From Bacteroidia bacterium (GTDB lineage: Bacteria > Bacteroidota > Bacteroidia > 2-12-FULL-35-15), in assembly GCA_016786925.1 (NCBI GenBank), contig JAEUTU010000044.1, forward strand, positions 1-40,364: DNA of 40,364 nucleotides, in the 5' to 3' direction. The notes under the pieces were generated by a model. That model did not search any database, was not told where the DNA came from, and saw only the letters and a list, made by a program, of their open reading frames with translations. A program made the position numbers and the translations under genes. Position 1 is the first letter of the stretch, and each line of letters opens with the position of its first letter. Positions 15,473 through 23,606 of the stretch are shown here, piece by piece.

Positions 15473-15534
15473 CCCTTTATTTAATGTTGCTAAAATACAA
15501 ATAAATGCCAGTAATCACAAGCGTTTTATTTGTG

Positions 15535-16590
15535 TTATTTTCTGTCTTCCAGATACTGATCGATCAATCGTGGAACAGCAAAATCGCCCATTTTGTTCCA
15601 TGTTGTCAGTATTTCATTCTTTCCGGTCAATTTTTTTAATGGTTCAGTACTTTCTATTTCCCAAAAACGGGCATAGATCTTTTGGTGACTGAGGATATGT
15701 TTATATGTTTTGCTAACGCTTCTGATCTTGAATTTAGTATTCCCGATGAACTTTTTCCATTCTTTTGACTTCAGGAAAGTATGTTCATCCCATTCTTTTT
15801 CGCTTTCGATCAATGGAAAATCATGCAGGTTGATCCAGATGTCCTTTTCTGTCCGTTTACGGATGATCGTGTTGTTCTTATTTGTAAGAACGATATAGTT
15901 GAAGTAACGGTCTCTTGTTTTTGTTTTTTTGCTTTTGACAGGCAAGGCATCCACTTTCTTTTTCTCAAAAGCATAACACATGCTTTGCAGCGGGCAGTTA
16001 ATGCAGTCGGGGTTTACGGGTTTGCATTGCAATGCACCAAATTCCATGATCGCCTGATTGTGGAGTGCAGGCTCTTTTGGGTTTAATAATGTCCCCGCCA
16101 GCTCTTTGAATTCCTTTTTACCTTGTGTACTGTCGATTGGGGTAGAAATGCCAAAAACGCGTGCTAATACTCGGTACACATTCCCATCTACCACTGCATG
16201 GGGTTTGTTGAAAGCAAAGGAAGCAATGGCAGCAGCTGTATATTCACCTATTCCTTTCAGCTGAAGGATGGCTTCATAGCTATCGGGGAATTGCCCTTTG
16301 TGTTCGGAGTGAACGATCTTGGCGGTGGTGTGCAGATTCCGTGCTCTGGAATAATAACCCAATCCTTGCCATAGTTTCATTACCTTTTCATTATCGGCTT
16401 TGGCCAAATGTGTAACGGTTGGAAATTCATGGGCAAACTTCAGATAATAACTCATACCCTGATCCACCCTTGTTTGCTGTAAAATGATCTCCGATAACCA
16501 TATAAAGTAAGGGTCCTGGGTGTTGCGCCAGGGCAGATCTCTTTTATTTTGCAGATACCAGGTAATTATTTTGGCTGAAAATGCCTTCAT
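15535..16590 (-). CDS. mutY: A/G-specific adenine DNA glycosylase MutY
   Basis: Removes adenine mispaired with 8-oxoguanine. 351 residues, family length. Catalytic Glu34 (WLSEIILQQT), helix-hairpin-helix LKGIGEYTA (111-119), catalytic Asp135 in VVDGNVYRV, and the [4Fe-4S] ligands Cys189-x6-Cys196-x2-Cys199-x5-Cys205 are all intact. The C-terminal NUDIX-like 8-oxoG recognition domain (from about 225; includes YKHILSHQKI) is present. ATG 16590 is 37 bases downstream of a minus-strand -7 box. It is divergent from the HU gene and appears monocistronic. Confidence 0.97.
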   Translation of the reverse strand: MKAFSAKIITWYLQNKRDLPWRNTQDPYFIWLSEIILQQTRVDQGMSYYLKFAHEFPTVTHLAKADNEKVMKLWQGLGYYSRARNLHTTAKIVHSEHKGQFPDSYEAILQLKGIGEYTAAAIASFAFNKPHAVVDGNVYRVLARVFGISTPIDSTQGKKEFKELAGTLLNPKEPALHNQAIMEFGALQCKPVNPDCINCPLQSMCYAFEKKKVDALPVKSKKTKTRDRYFNYIVLTNKNNTIIRKRTEKDIWINLHDFPLIESEKEWDEHTFLKSKEWKKFIGNTKFKIRSVSKTYKHILSHQKIYARFWEIESTEPLKKLTGKNEILTTWNKMGDFAVPRLIDQYLEDRK

Positions 16591-16627
16591 ATAAGGGCTT
16601 GAATAGGTTTTTAAGGGTTTGGAAAGT

Positions 16628-16635
16628 CAAAATTA
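16628..16635 (-). promoter_or_regulatory. -7 promoter box of mutY
   Basis: Minus strand TAATTTTG, fitting TANNTTTG, 38 bases before the mutY ATG. Confidence 0.45.
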
Positions 16636-16646
16636 CAATTAAAATT

Positions 16647-16675
16647 TTTGTTTGACGATTTAAATACTATCTTTG
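16647..16675 (+). promoter_or_regulatory. HU gene promoter
   Basis: TTTG at 16647-16650, a 17-base spacer, and TATCTTTG at 16668-16675: a good match to the Bacteroidota consensus. Expected start near 16680, leaving a leader of about 54 bases. Confidence 0.6.
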
Positions 16676-16733
16676 CAGCCCTAAATTAAATTTTATTGAA
16701 CTAATTATTTGATTTTAAATAGATTATAGAAGT

Positions 16734-17033
16734 ATGACAAAGGCAGACATTATCAACGAAATCGCAGAAAAAACAGGCATTGAGAAAGTAGCAGTTCAGG
16801 CAACTGTAGAAGCTTTCATGAAATCAGTTAGAAACTCAATGGTAGCAGGCGAGAATGTTTATTTGAGAGGTTTCGGAAGTTTTATCGTGAAAAAACGTGC
16901 TGAAAAAACAGGACGTAATATTTCTAAGAATACAACGATCATTATCCCTGCTCATTATATTCCGGCATTTAAACCGGCTAAAACGTTTTCTGAAAAAGTA
17001 AAGAAAAACGTTAAGAAAGAAGTAGCAGCATAA
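16734..17033 (+). CDS. HU family DNA-binding protein
   Basis: 99-residue histone-like protein: N-terminal MTKADIINEIAEKTGIEK helix-turn-helix body, FMKSVRNSM dimer helices, the GFGSF turn, and the beta-arm region ending KPAKTFSEKVKK. Bends DNA and compacts the nucleoid as a dimer. The C-terminus is Lys-rich (KKNVKKEVAA). The central segment GRNISKNTTIIIPAHYIPAFKP is the Bacteroidota form of the arm. First gene of HU - TPR - mS38-like - RNase G, all on one strand with short gaps, an order often seen in this phylum (from memory). Confidence 0.96.
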   Translation: MTKADIINEIAEKTGIEKVAVQATVEAFMKSVRNSMVAGENVYLRGFGSFIVKKRAEKTGRNISKNTTIIIPAHYIPAFKPAKTFSEKVKKNVKKEVAA

Positions 17034-17043
17034 TTGAATTAAC

Positions 17044-17062
17044 CGGCTGAATTTTTCAGTCG
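17044..17062 (+). other. Short hairpin between HU and TPR genes
   Basis: CGGCTGAA (17044-17051) pairs with TTCAGTCG (17055-17062, one G-U pair) around a 3-base loop. No T tract follows, so it may modulate mRNA stability or processing rather than end transcription. Confidence 0.35.
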
Positions 17063-17077
17063 CTTATTATATATAAA

Positions 17078-17908
17078 ATGAAGTCTGTAAACAAAATACA
17101 AATTGCTGTAATTGCAGGCGCATTGATATTAGTCGTTCTTTTATTATTTGCAAACACCAAACTTCCTCTTAAAAAGGAAGAAGCGGAAACACATGCTCCC
17201 GGAGAACATCAGGAGATGAGTATCGCTGAAATTGTAGAAGGGTTGAAAGCTGCTTTGCCGGAGGCTGAAAAGCAAGAGGTAAAAAAGTTAGAAGAGGCTA
17301 CGGTTTCTTCAGCTGATAAAAAGCATGCCTTTGAAGATCTGATCAATTTTTTTGATAATGTCCGTCAACCTGTGCTGGCAGCCTACTATATGGAAAAAGC
17401 AGCAATCGCTTCACCCATTGATAGTAACTGGACCTATGCAGGAGCACGTTATTATTCAGCAATACAGTTCAGCAAGCAGGTAGATCATCCGGTATTGTAC
17501 AAAAAAGCAATTGAGTGTTTTGAGAAAACATTGCAGATCAATCCGAAGAACATTGATGCACGTATCAGTCTTGCAGCATGTTATGTAGAAGGTTCTGCTG
17601 ATCCGATGAAAGGGATCACCATGTTAAAAGAGATCGAGAAAACCGACTCTAATAATGTGAACCTGCAATTGAATTTTGCTTTTTTCTCGGAGCGTTCCGG
17701 ACAGTGGGATAAAGCCATTGCCCGTTTTGAAAAGGTGTTAAAGATCCAGCCCGATTTCATTGAAGCCTATTTGCATATTGCTGATGCATATGAGCAACAA
17801 GGAGAGAAGAAAAAAGCGATCGAATATTTAGAAAAATACAAAGCTGCTGTGGATGATGTAACGATCAAAACAGAAGTTCAGGATTATATAAATAAATTAT
17901 CCCAATAG
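17078..17908 (+). CDS. Membrane-anchored tetratricopeptide repeat protein
   Basis: 276 residues: one N-terminal membrane anchor (residues 8-26, IAVIAGALILVVLLLF), a charged acidic spacer (KKEEAETHAPGEHQEM), then helical TPR units from about 90 to 270 (A-x-Y-Y-x-x-A-I-x-F, KAIECFEKTLQINPKNIDA, KAIARFEKVLKIQPDFIEA, KAIEYLEKYK). The repeats would form a protein-binding scaffold on one side of the inner membrane. No catalytic motif. Its position between HU and RNase G suggests conserved linkage; a role as a partner of RNase G or the ribosome is a guess. Confidence 0.9.
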   Translation: MKSVNKIQIAVIAGALILVVLLLFANTKLPLKKEEAETHAPGEHQEMSIAEIVEGLKAALPEAEKQEVKKLEEATVSSADKKHAFEDLINFFDNVRQPVLAAYYMEKAAIASPIDSNWTYAGARYYSAIQFSKQVDHPVLYKKAIECFEKTLQINPKNIDARISLAACYVEGSADPMKGITMLKEIEKTDSNNVNLQLNFAFFSERSGQWDKAIARFEKVLKIQPDFIEAYLHIADAYEQQGEKKKAIEYLEKYKAAVDDVTIKTEVQDYINKLSQ

Positions 17909-17955
17909 GGAAGAGACAATAAAATAAAGTATTAAACATTTAAAACCATTTAGCT

Positions 17956-18045
17956 ATGCCAAGCGGTAAAAAAAGAAAAAGACATAAAATGGCTACTCAC
18001 AAACGTAAAAAACGTTTGAGAAAAAACAGACATAAGAAAAAATAA
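17956..18045 (+). CDS. 29-aa mS38/bS22-like ribosomal small-subunit protein
   Basis: ATG 17956 to TAA 18045 encodes a 29-residue peptide, MPSGKKRKRHKMATHKRKKR followed by LRKNRHKKK. It is almost entirely Lys/Arg/His and has the KRKRHKM...HKRKKR pattern of the AURKAIP1/COX24 domain, i.e. mitochondrial mS38 and actinobacterial bS22. Such proteins sit in the decoding region of the small subunit, wrapped in rRNA. Composition and the Met-Ala-Thr-His-Lys core make this a real gene despite its size. It lies 47 bases after the TPR gene and 208 before RNase G. Confidence 0.85.
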   Translation: MPSGKKRKRHKMATHKRKKRLRKNRHKKK

Positions 18046-18070
18046 TCCTGTTTAGCAGGTTATAATTCAG

Positions 18071-18227
18071 CGTGCGCTGTCAAGATCCTTTTATGCAGAA
18101 TGGAGTGTAAAACTCTATTCTGCTATTTAACGCACGTATGTTTGTATTCTTTCCGACATAGTCGGACAATGCTATTACATCATTAAAAACGTATCCGCAG
18201 ATTCCGGGAAACGGAGTACTGGGATAC
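18071..18227 (+). promoter_or_regulatory. Structured leader of RNase G with three hairpins
   Basis: Hairpin 1: GCAGAATGGAGT (18095-18106) pairs over 12 bp with 18112-18123, enclosed by CGTGCG (18071-18076) / CGCACG (18131-18136). Hairpin 2: TCCGAC-ATA-GTCGGA (18152-18166). Hairpin 3: GTATCC (18191-18196) / GGATAC (18222-18227) with an inner TCCG/CGGA stem (18203-18215). None is followed by a T tract. A perfect -7 box TATGTTTG lies at 18137-18144, so transcripts from it would carry hairpins 2 and 3 only, and read-through transcripts all three. Confidence 0.55.
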
Positions 18228-18253
18228 TTGTATTTATTTTAAAAACTGAACGA

Positions 18254-19810
18254 TTGAATAACGAATTAATCATAGATTCAAGTCCATCGGAAGTAGTTAT
18301 TGCCTTATTAAATGATAAGCGCTTAGTTGAGCTTCATCGTGAACGTAACAATAATAACTTTTCGGTAGGCGATATCTACCTGGGTCGCGTTAAAAAAGTG
18401 ATGCCGGGTTTGAATGCCGCCTTTGTAGATGTAGGATATGAAAAAGATGCCTTCCTGCACTACCTGGATCTGGGTCCGCAAGCCAATACCTTTAGTAAGT
18501 ATACCAAACTGGTTCAAACCGGAAAACAATCTACTTCTAACTTAATGTATTTTAAGAATGAAGCAGATATTGAAAAAGACGGGAAGATTGGTAATGTTTT
18601 AAATGCCAACCAGCAAATACTTATCCAGATCGCCAAAGAGCCGATCTCCACAAAAGGTCCACGCATCACTACAGAAATTTCATTAGCAGGACGATACTTA
18701 GTATTGATCCCTTTTGCTGATAAGATCTCTGTATCACAAAAAATAAAAACTACGGATGAGAAAAATCGTTTGAAACGATTGATCCAAAGTATCAAACCAA
18801 AGAATTTTGGTGTGATCATCCGTACAGTTGCTGAAGGTAAAAGTGTTGCCGAACTGGATGCCGATCTGAACGATCTGGTAAACAAATGGAATACTTGCTA
18901 CGAAGCATTGAAAACTGCTCAGCCTCCTTTTAAAGTATTGGGCGAGATCGATCGTACCTCTGCTATGTTGCGCGATCTGTTGAATGCAAGTTTCAACAGC
19001 ATTCACGTGAATGATGCTGCTATGTATGAAGAGGTGAAAAATTATCTTCATACCATTGCTCCTGAGAAAGAAAAGATCGTAAAATTATACAAAGGCACTG
19101 TTCCTATCTTCGATAACTTTGGTGTGGATCGTCAGATCAAAGCCTTGTTTGGAAAAACAGTGACCATGAAAAGTGGTGGTTATTTGATCGTAGAGCATAC
19201 CGAAGCATTGCACGTAATTGATGTGAATAGCGGTAATCGTGCGAAATCAGATAACAATCAGGAAACAAATGCGCTGGAGGTAAATCTGGAAGCAGCTGTG
19301 GAAGTAGCCCGCCAATTGCGTTTGCGCGATATGGGCGGTATCATCGTTGTCGATTTTATCGATCTTCACAATGCAGAGAATCGTAAAATGCTTTACGATA
19401 GGATGAAGGAGGAGATGTCTAAAGACCGTGCAAAACACAATATCCTTCCTCCAAGTAAATTTGGTTTAGTTCAGATCACCCGTCAGCGTGTTCGTCCGGA
19501 GATGAATGTGGTAACAGTAGAAAAATGTCCTGCATGTGGCGGTAGTGGAGAAGTACAGGCAAGTATTCTTTTGGTTGATCAGATTGAAAATAACCTGCGT
19601 TATATTTTAAAAGAACAAAACGAATCAGGTGTAACACTTTGTGTTCATCCATATTTGGAAGCATATTTAACCAAAGGTTTCTTCTTTAATTCGATCAGAC
19701 GTAAGTGGTCAAAGAAATTTGGAAAATCGATCAAGATCCGTCCGGTTTCTTCTTATCACTTTTTGGAATACCGCTTTTTGAATAAAAGCGAAGATGAAAT
19801 TAAGATCTAA
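18254..19810 (+). CDS. rng: Ribonuclease E/G family protein (RNase G)
   Basis: Endoribonuclease for rRNA 5' maturation and mRNA decay; cytosolic. 518 residues, i.e. RNase G-like without the long RNase E scaffold tail. An S1 domain lies at about 38-125 (VGDIYLGRVKKVMPGLNAAFVDVG, with a long insertion). Catalytic Mg ligands are Asp323 in IDVNSG and Asp367 in VVDFID; the Zn-link Cys425-x2-Cys428 (CPACGG) that joins dimers is intact. The start is TTG at 18254 (MNNELIIDSS): no ATG occurs in frame upstream before a stop, and the sequence matches family N-termini from the first residue. The 208-base leader is rich in hairpins, reminiscent of the autoregulatory leader of E. coli rne. Confidence 0.96.
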   Translation: MNNELIIDSSPSEVVIALLNDKRLVELHRERNNNNFSVGDIYLGRVKKVMPGLNAAFVDVGYEKDAFLHYLDLGPQANTFSKYTKLVQTGKQSTSNLMYFKNEADIEKDGKIGNVLNANQQILIQIAKEPISTKGPRITTEISLAGRYLVLIPFADKISVSQKIKTTDEKNRLKRLIQSIKPKNFGVIIRTVAEGKSVAELDADLNDLVNKWNTCYEALKTAQPPFKVLGEIDRTSAMLRDLLNASFNSIHVNDAAMYEEVKNYLHTIAPEKEKIVKLYKGTVPIFDNFGVDRQIKALFGKTVTMKSGGYLIVEHTEALHVIDVNSGNRAKSDNNQETNALEVNLEAAVEVARQLRLRDMGGIIVVDFIDLHNAENRKMLYDRMKEEMSKDRAKHNILPPSKFGLVQITRQRVRPEMNVVTVEKCPACGGSGEVQASILLVDQIENNLRYILKEQNESGVTLCVHPYLEAYLTKGFFFNSIRRKWSKKFGKSIKIRPVSSYHFLEYRFLNKSEDEIKI

Positions 19811-19811
19811 T

Positions 19812-19844
19812 AAAAAAGCCTGATCCACGGATCAGGCTTTTTTT
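19812..19844. terminator. Bidirectional terminator between rng and LdcA genes
   Basis: GCCTGATCC (19818-19826) / GGATCAGGC (19829-19837), preceded by six A and followed by seven T, so it can end both convergent transcripts. Confidence 0.92.
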
Positions 19845-20736
19845 ATTTTATTTCAGATAGTTCTTGCTTAACTGTTAGCTGAACTTTTTTTCCTAAAACT
19901 ACCGCTAAGTTTCTGTCGATATGTCCGCAAGGGAAATGAAAACAAACAGGGTAATTGTATTCTTTTACTGCATCCAGAATGATGGCTTCTGCTGTTTTTC
20001 CAAAAGGCACTGCATTGTCCTTCATATCACTCATTCCACCTACGATCAATCCTGCTAGGCCACTCAGTTTGCCGGAGCGTTTCAGGTTCATCATCATCCG
20101 GTCGATATGATATAGATATTCATCCAGGTCTTCAATGAATAAGATTTTCCCATTGGTATTAATATCCGAATTGCTTCCGCAAAGTGCATAGAGCAATGAT
20201 AAATTTCCGCCTACAAGTACTCCTTCTGCTTTCCCGTTTTTGTTCAGCGCATGTGGCTCAAAAGTATAGCGAAGCTCTTCTCCGAAAAGAGCTTTTCTGA
20301 GCGTTTCAGTTGCTTCTTCATTCACTTTAAAATTGATAGGCATAGTTGCATGCAGTGTTTGAATGCCCATGTTGTGAATATGCGAATGCAATACAGTGAT
20401 ATCACTATAACCAATGATCCATTTCGGCTGTTTTTTGAAGGTGCTGAAATCGAGCTTATCAATGATCCTCACTGTTCCATATCCGCCACGTGCACTAATT
20501 ACTGCTTTGATGCTTGTGTCATCCAGCATGCTTTGAAGGTCAGCCGCACGTTCTTCATCTGTTCCGGAAAATTGATGCTCTGCATTAAAAATATTTTTTC
20601 CTAACACCACTTCCAGTCCCCAGTTTTGAAGAATGTCAATTGCCGGCTGCAGCTCTTCCTTACTGATCTTTCTGGCACATGCTACGATCCCGATCTTATC
20701 ACCTTTTTTTAGAAATTCCGGTTGAATAAATTTCAT
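19843..20736 (-). CDS. LD-carboxypeptidase, peptidase family S66 (LdcA-like)
   Basis: Cleaves the terminal D-Ala from murein tetrapeptides during cell-wall recycling. 297 residues with no signal peptide, so cytosolic like E. coli LdcA. The catalytic triad is complete: Ser111 in IIGYSDIT, Glu202 in LFIEDLDE, and His272 in FPCGHIDRN. The N-terminal KKGDKIGIVACARK and SARGGYGTVRI segments are also typical. ATG 20736 is 51 bases from the ATG of the divergent hemoglobin gene. Microcin C resistance proteins (MccF) share the fold, but a recycling role is the default. Confidence 0.93.
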   Translation of the reverse strand: MKFIQPEFLKKGDKIGIVACARKISKEELQPAIDILQNWGLEVVLGKNIFNAEHQFSGTDEERAADLQSMLDDTSIKAVISARGGYGTVRIIDKLDFSTFKKQPKWIIGYSDITVLHSHIHNMGIQTLHATMPINFKVNEEATETLRKALFGEELRYTFEPHALNKNGKAEGVLVGGNLSLLYALCGSNSDINTNGKILFIEDLDEYLYHIDRMMMNLKRSGKLSGLAGLIVGGMSDMKDNAVPFGKTAEAIILDAVKEYNYPVCFHFPCGHIDRNLAVVLGKKVQLTVKQELSEIK

Positions 20737-20787
20737 GCTATTTCTTTATTTACAGTAAAAGTAATCGGATATTTGTAAAAAAATATC

Positions 20788-21141
20788 ATGAGCAAAACCG
20801 ATATACTTTCACCTGCTGATGTAACAAAGCTAATCAAAACTTTTTATGATAAGTTATTGGTTAGTTCAATAAAACATCATTTTATTCATTTGAATTTAGA
20901 GGAGCATTTGCCAAGGGTAGATAGTTTTTGGAATGCGACTCTTTTTCCGGAGCATGCTTATGCCCAAAATTTGATGGAACGTCACATGCATTTGCCATTG
21001 CAAAAAGAAGATTTTAAAGTGTGGTTGGGTTTGTTCTGGGAAAGTGTGGATGAGCTATTTGCCGGGCCAAATGCCGAAACAACAAAGAACAGAGCTTCCA
21101 GTATATCTTATATCATGCAAAAGAAGCTACTCAAGGATTAA
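20788..21141 (+). CDS. Group III truncated hemoglobin
   Basis: 117-residue heme protein of the TrHb3 (Campylobacter Ctb-like) class. The family pattern is clear: Tyr20 (FYDKLL, B10), HLPRVDSFW at 40-48, ERHMHLPL with proximal His66 (HxxLP), KVWLGLFWESVDELF with Trp79 (G8), and GPNAE. Such proteins bind O2 and NO; in Campylobacter the homologue is under an NO-responsive Crp/Fnr-type regulator. No TTGAC-N4-GTCAA site is seen at its promoter here. The best -7 candidate is GATATTTG (20768-20775, one mismatch). Monocistronic. Confidence 0.93.
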   Translation: MSKTDILSPADVTKLIKTFYDKLLVSSIKHHFIHLNLEEHLPRVDSFWNATLFPEHAYAQNLMERHMHLPLQKEDFKVWLGLFWESVDELFAGPNAETTKNRASSISYIMQKKLLKD

Positions 21142-21145
21142 TTTT

Positions 21146-21153
21146 TATCTTTG
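21146..21153 (+). promoter_or_regulatory. -7 promoter box of metG
   Basis: TATCTTTG, perfect TANNTTTG, about 104 bases before the metG start; the leader contains the inverted and tandem repeats at 21163-21250. Confidence 0.5.
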
Positions 21154-21162
21154 TAATCGCTT

Positions 21163-21250
21163 AGTTTAAAGTTGAAAAGTTTAAAGTTTACAGCAAGTAA
21201 AATTTTAACTTTCCCCACAACTTTGAACTTAAAACTTTGAACTTAAAACT
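21163..21250 (+). repeat. AT-rich tandem and inverted repeats in the metG leader
   Basis: ACTTTGAACTTAAA occurs twice in tandem (21220-21233, 21234-21247). AGTTTAAAGTTGAAAAG and onward (21163-21189) is an approximate inverted copy, so the leader can fold into an imperfect long hairpin with a loop of about 30 bases. No T-box (not expected in this phylum) or S-box is recognisable. Confidence 0.6.
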
Positions 21251-21256
21251 AATAAC

Positions 21257-23290
21257 TTGAACTTTAAAAGACATACCGTTACAGCAGCATTACCTTATGC
21301 CAATGGTCCCGTTCATATTGGGCATTTGGCGGGTTGTTATTTGCCTGCTGATATTTATGTACGTTACCTGCGCTCCAAAGGTGAAGATGTAAAATTCATT
21401 TGCGGATCGGATGAGCATGGCGTACCTATTACCATCAAAGCAAAAAAAGAAGGTGTTACACCACAGCAGGTGGTTGACAAATACAACAAGATCATGGGTG
21501 ATGCATTCAAAGAGTTTGGTGTATCATTCGATATCTATTCGCGTACATCCTCTCCAACACATCATGCCACAGCATCGGAGTTCTTCAAAACACTTTACGA
21601 TAAAGGTGTTTTTCAAGAAGAGGTGACGGAACAATATTTTGATGAGAAAGCAAATCAGTTTTTGGCCGACCGTTATATCATTGGTACTTGTCCGAAATGT
21701 GCTAATGAAAATGCTTATGGCGATCAGTGTGAAAAATGTGGTACTTCATTAAATCCTACCGATCTGATCAATCCAAGATCAACACTGAGTGGAGAAAAAC
21801 CTGTTTTGAAAAAAACAAAGAACTGGTTTTTGCCATTGGATAAGATGCAGCCACAAATTGAGGCATTCATTGAATCGCATAAAGATTGGAAAACAAATGT
21901 ATATGGTCAGTGCAAAAGCTGGTTGAATGCAGGTTTGCAGCCTCGTGCTATGACACGCGATCTGGATTGGGGAGTGAAAGTGCCTGTGGATGGTGCTGAT
22001 GGAAAAGTATTATACGTATGGTTTGATGCACCTATCGGTTATATCTCTGCCACCAAAGATCTAACACCTGATTGGGCGAAATATTGGAAAGACAAAGAAA
22101 CAAAGCTGGTACATTTTATCGGAAAAGATAATATTGTATTTCATTGCATCATTTTCCCTGCTATGTTAATGGCTGAAGGGTCTTATATACTTCCTGAGAA
22201 TGTTCCTGCCAATGAATTCTTGAATTTAGAAGGAGATAAGATCTCTACATCACGCAACTGGGCTGTGTGGTTACATGAATATTTGTTGGAGTTTAAAGAT
22301 AAACAGGATGTATTGCGTTATACTTTATGTGCTAACGCTCCTGAATCGAAAGACAATGATTTTACCTGGAAAGATTTTCAGGCAAAGAACAACAATGAAT
22401 TAGTTGCTATTTTGGGGAACTTTGTGAACCGTACATTGGTGCTTACACATAAATATTATGGAGGGAAAGTTCCTGAAGCTGCTGAATATACTAAGAGCGA
22501 TGTGTTGTTATTAGAAGAGATCTCTAAATATCCTTCAAAAATTGCAGCGAGTATTGAGCAATACCGCTTCCGTGAAGCATTGTCGGAGTTAATGAATTTA
22601 GCACGTTTAGGAAATAAATATTTAGCGGATAATGAACCTTGGACATTGATCAAAACAGATGAGAAACGTGTTCAAACGATCATGAATCTTTCTCTACAGA
22701 TCTCTGCAAACCTGGCGGTGTTGATGGAGCCATTCTTACCATTCACTTCAAAAAAACTAGGTGAGATGTTAAATCTGAATCCTGCATTCAGATGGAATGA
22801 TGCTACACGTACCGATCTATTATTGACCGGTCATCAGATCAATGCCGCAGCATTATTGTTCGATAAAATTGAAGATGCAGCAATTGATGCTCAAATTCAA
22901 AAATTAGCTGATTCTAAAAAAATGAATGAAGCGCAAAACAAAACGGTAGAACCTGCTAAAGCAGAAACATCGTTTGATGATTTTAGTAAAATGGATATCC
23001 GTGTAGGAACTATTTTAGAAGCGGAGCGTGTTCCTAAAACGGAAAAATTATTAAAACTGAAAATTGATACAGGGATCGATCAACGTACGGTAGTAAGTGG
23101 TATTGCCGAATACTACAAACCGGAAGACATCATCGGTCAGCAAGTTTCCATATTAGTAAATTTGGCTCCACGTAAGATTAAAGGAATAGAAAGTCAGGGA
23201 ATGATCTTGATGGCGGAGAACAATGCGGGAGAGTTAAGTTTTGTAGCTCCTACAAAAAGTAACATGAATAATGGAGGAGGGATTAGATAG
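21257..23290 (+). CDS. metG: Methionyl-tRNA synthetase
   Basis: Charges tRNA-Met. 677 residues: class I catalytic core with HIGH at 20-23 (GPVHIGHL), a zinc knuckle CPKC...CEKC, and the KMSKS loop as KISTSR at 328-333; an anticodon-binding helical bundle; and a C-terminal EMAP-II/Trbp111-like tRNA-binding domain from about 575 ([15 protein letters not shown]). The start is TTG at 21257: residues 2-19 ([18 protein letters not shown]) already align with the family N-terminus, and there is no in-frame ATG nearby. All key motifs are intact. It has its own promoter, a repeat-rich leader and a terminator, and appears monocistronic. Confidence 0.98.
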   Translation: MNFKRHTVTAALPYANGPVHIGHLAGCYLPADIYVRYLRSKGEDVKFICGSDEHGVPITIKAKKEGVTPQQVVDKYNKIMGDAFKEFGVSFDIYSRTSSPTHHATASEFFKTLYDKGVFQEEVTEQYFDEKANQFLADRYIIGTCPKCANENAYGDQCEKCGTSLNPTDLINPRSTLSGEKPVLKKTKNWFLPLDKMQPQIEAFIESHKDWKTNVYGQCKSWLNAGLQPRAMTRDLDWGVKVPVDGADGKVLYVWFDAPIGYISATKDLTPDWAKYWKDKETKLVHFIGKDNIVFHCIIFPAMLMAEGSYILPENVPANEFLNLEGDKISTSRNWAVWLHEYLLEFKDKQDVLRYTLCANAPESKDNDFTWKDFQAKNNNELVAILGNFVNRTLVLTHKYYGGKVPEAAEYTKSDVLLLEEISKYPSKIAASIEQYRFREALSELMNLARLGNKYLADNEPWTLIKTDEKRVQTIMNLSLQISANLAVLMEPFLPFTSKKLGEMLNLNPAFRWNDATRTDLLLTGHQINAAALLFDKIEDAAIDAQIQKLADSKKMNEAQNKTVEPAKAETSFDDFSKMDIRVGTILEAERVPKTEKLLKLKIDTGIDQRTVVSGIAEYYKPEDIIGQQVSILVNLAPRKIKGIESQGMILMAENNAGELSFVAPTKSNMNNGGGIR

Positions 23291-23307
23291 TCCCTCTCTT
23301 CTTTTTT
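23276..23307 (+). terminator. Terminator overlapping the metG stop codon
   Basis: GGAGGGA (23276-23282) pairs with TCCCTCT (23291-23297, one G-U) around an 8-base loop containing the stop codon, followed by CTTCTTTTTT. Confidence 0.7.
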
Positions 23308-23324
23308 CAATCATTTTAATTGCT

Positions 23325-23332
23325 TATATTTG
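23325..23332 (+). promoter_or_regulatory. -7 promoter box of the toxin-antitoxin pair
   Basis: TATATTTG, perfect TANNTTTG. The start would be about 12 bases before the antitoxin ATG at 23349. No clear palindromic operator is visible beside it. Confidence 0.5.
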
Positions 23333-23348
23333 ATATAAACCATTTATC

Positions 23349-23606
23349 ATGCAGGTTATCAATCAAAGTGCTCATACGAATAAAGATGGTGTTCTAACGA
23401 TCACTATCCCGACAGATCTTTCTGATACGGATGTGGAATTGGTTGTAGTGATCAATCCGGTTAATACTGCTGCAGGGAAAAAAGAGTTGAGCCATGAGGA
23501 GATCTTAATGTTGGAAGAAAGATGGGAAGAATATCAAAAAAATCCCGGTGCTTCAAGTTCCTGGGAAGAAGTAAAAAAAAGTATCTCAAAAAAATATGGA
23601 ATATAA
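23349..23606 (+). CDS. Antitoxin of a type II toxin-antitoxin pair
   Basis: 85 residues. The N-terminal half is beta-rich (DGVLTITIPTDLSDTDVELVV) and could be a small dimerisation/DNA-binding domain. The C-terminal half is a charged helical tail (LEERWEEYQKNPGASSSWEEV) ending KKSISKKYGI, the usual toxin-embracing segment of RelB/addiction-module antitoxins. It overlaps the toxin gene by 11 bases, the normal coupling of such pairs. The assignment rests mainly on the following RelE/ParE gene; the DNA-binding fold is not one I can name with certainty. Confidence 0.85.
   Translation: MQVINQSAHTNKDGVLTITIPTDLSDTDVELVVVINPVNTAAGKKELSHEEILMLEERWEEYQKNPGASSSWEEVKKSISKKYGI

Noticed and set aside
21163..21250. 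Repeats considered as a CRISPR array
   Set aside because: Units are only 14 bases, tandem without spacers, and there are no cas genes in the window.
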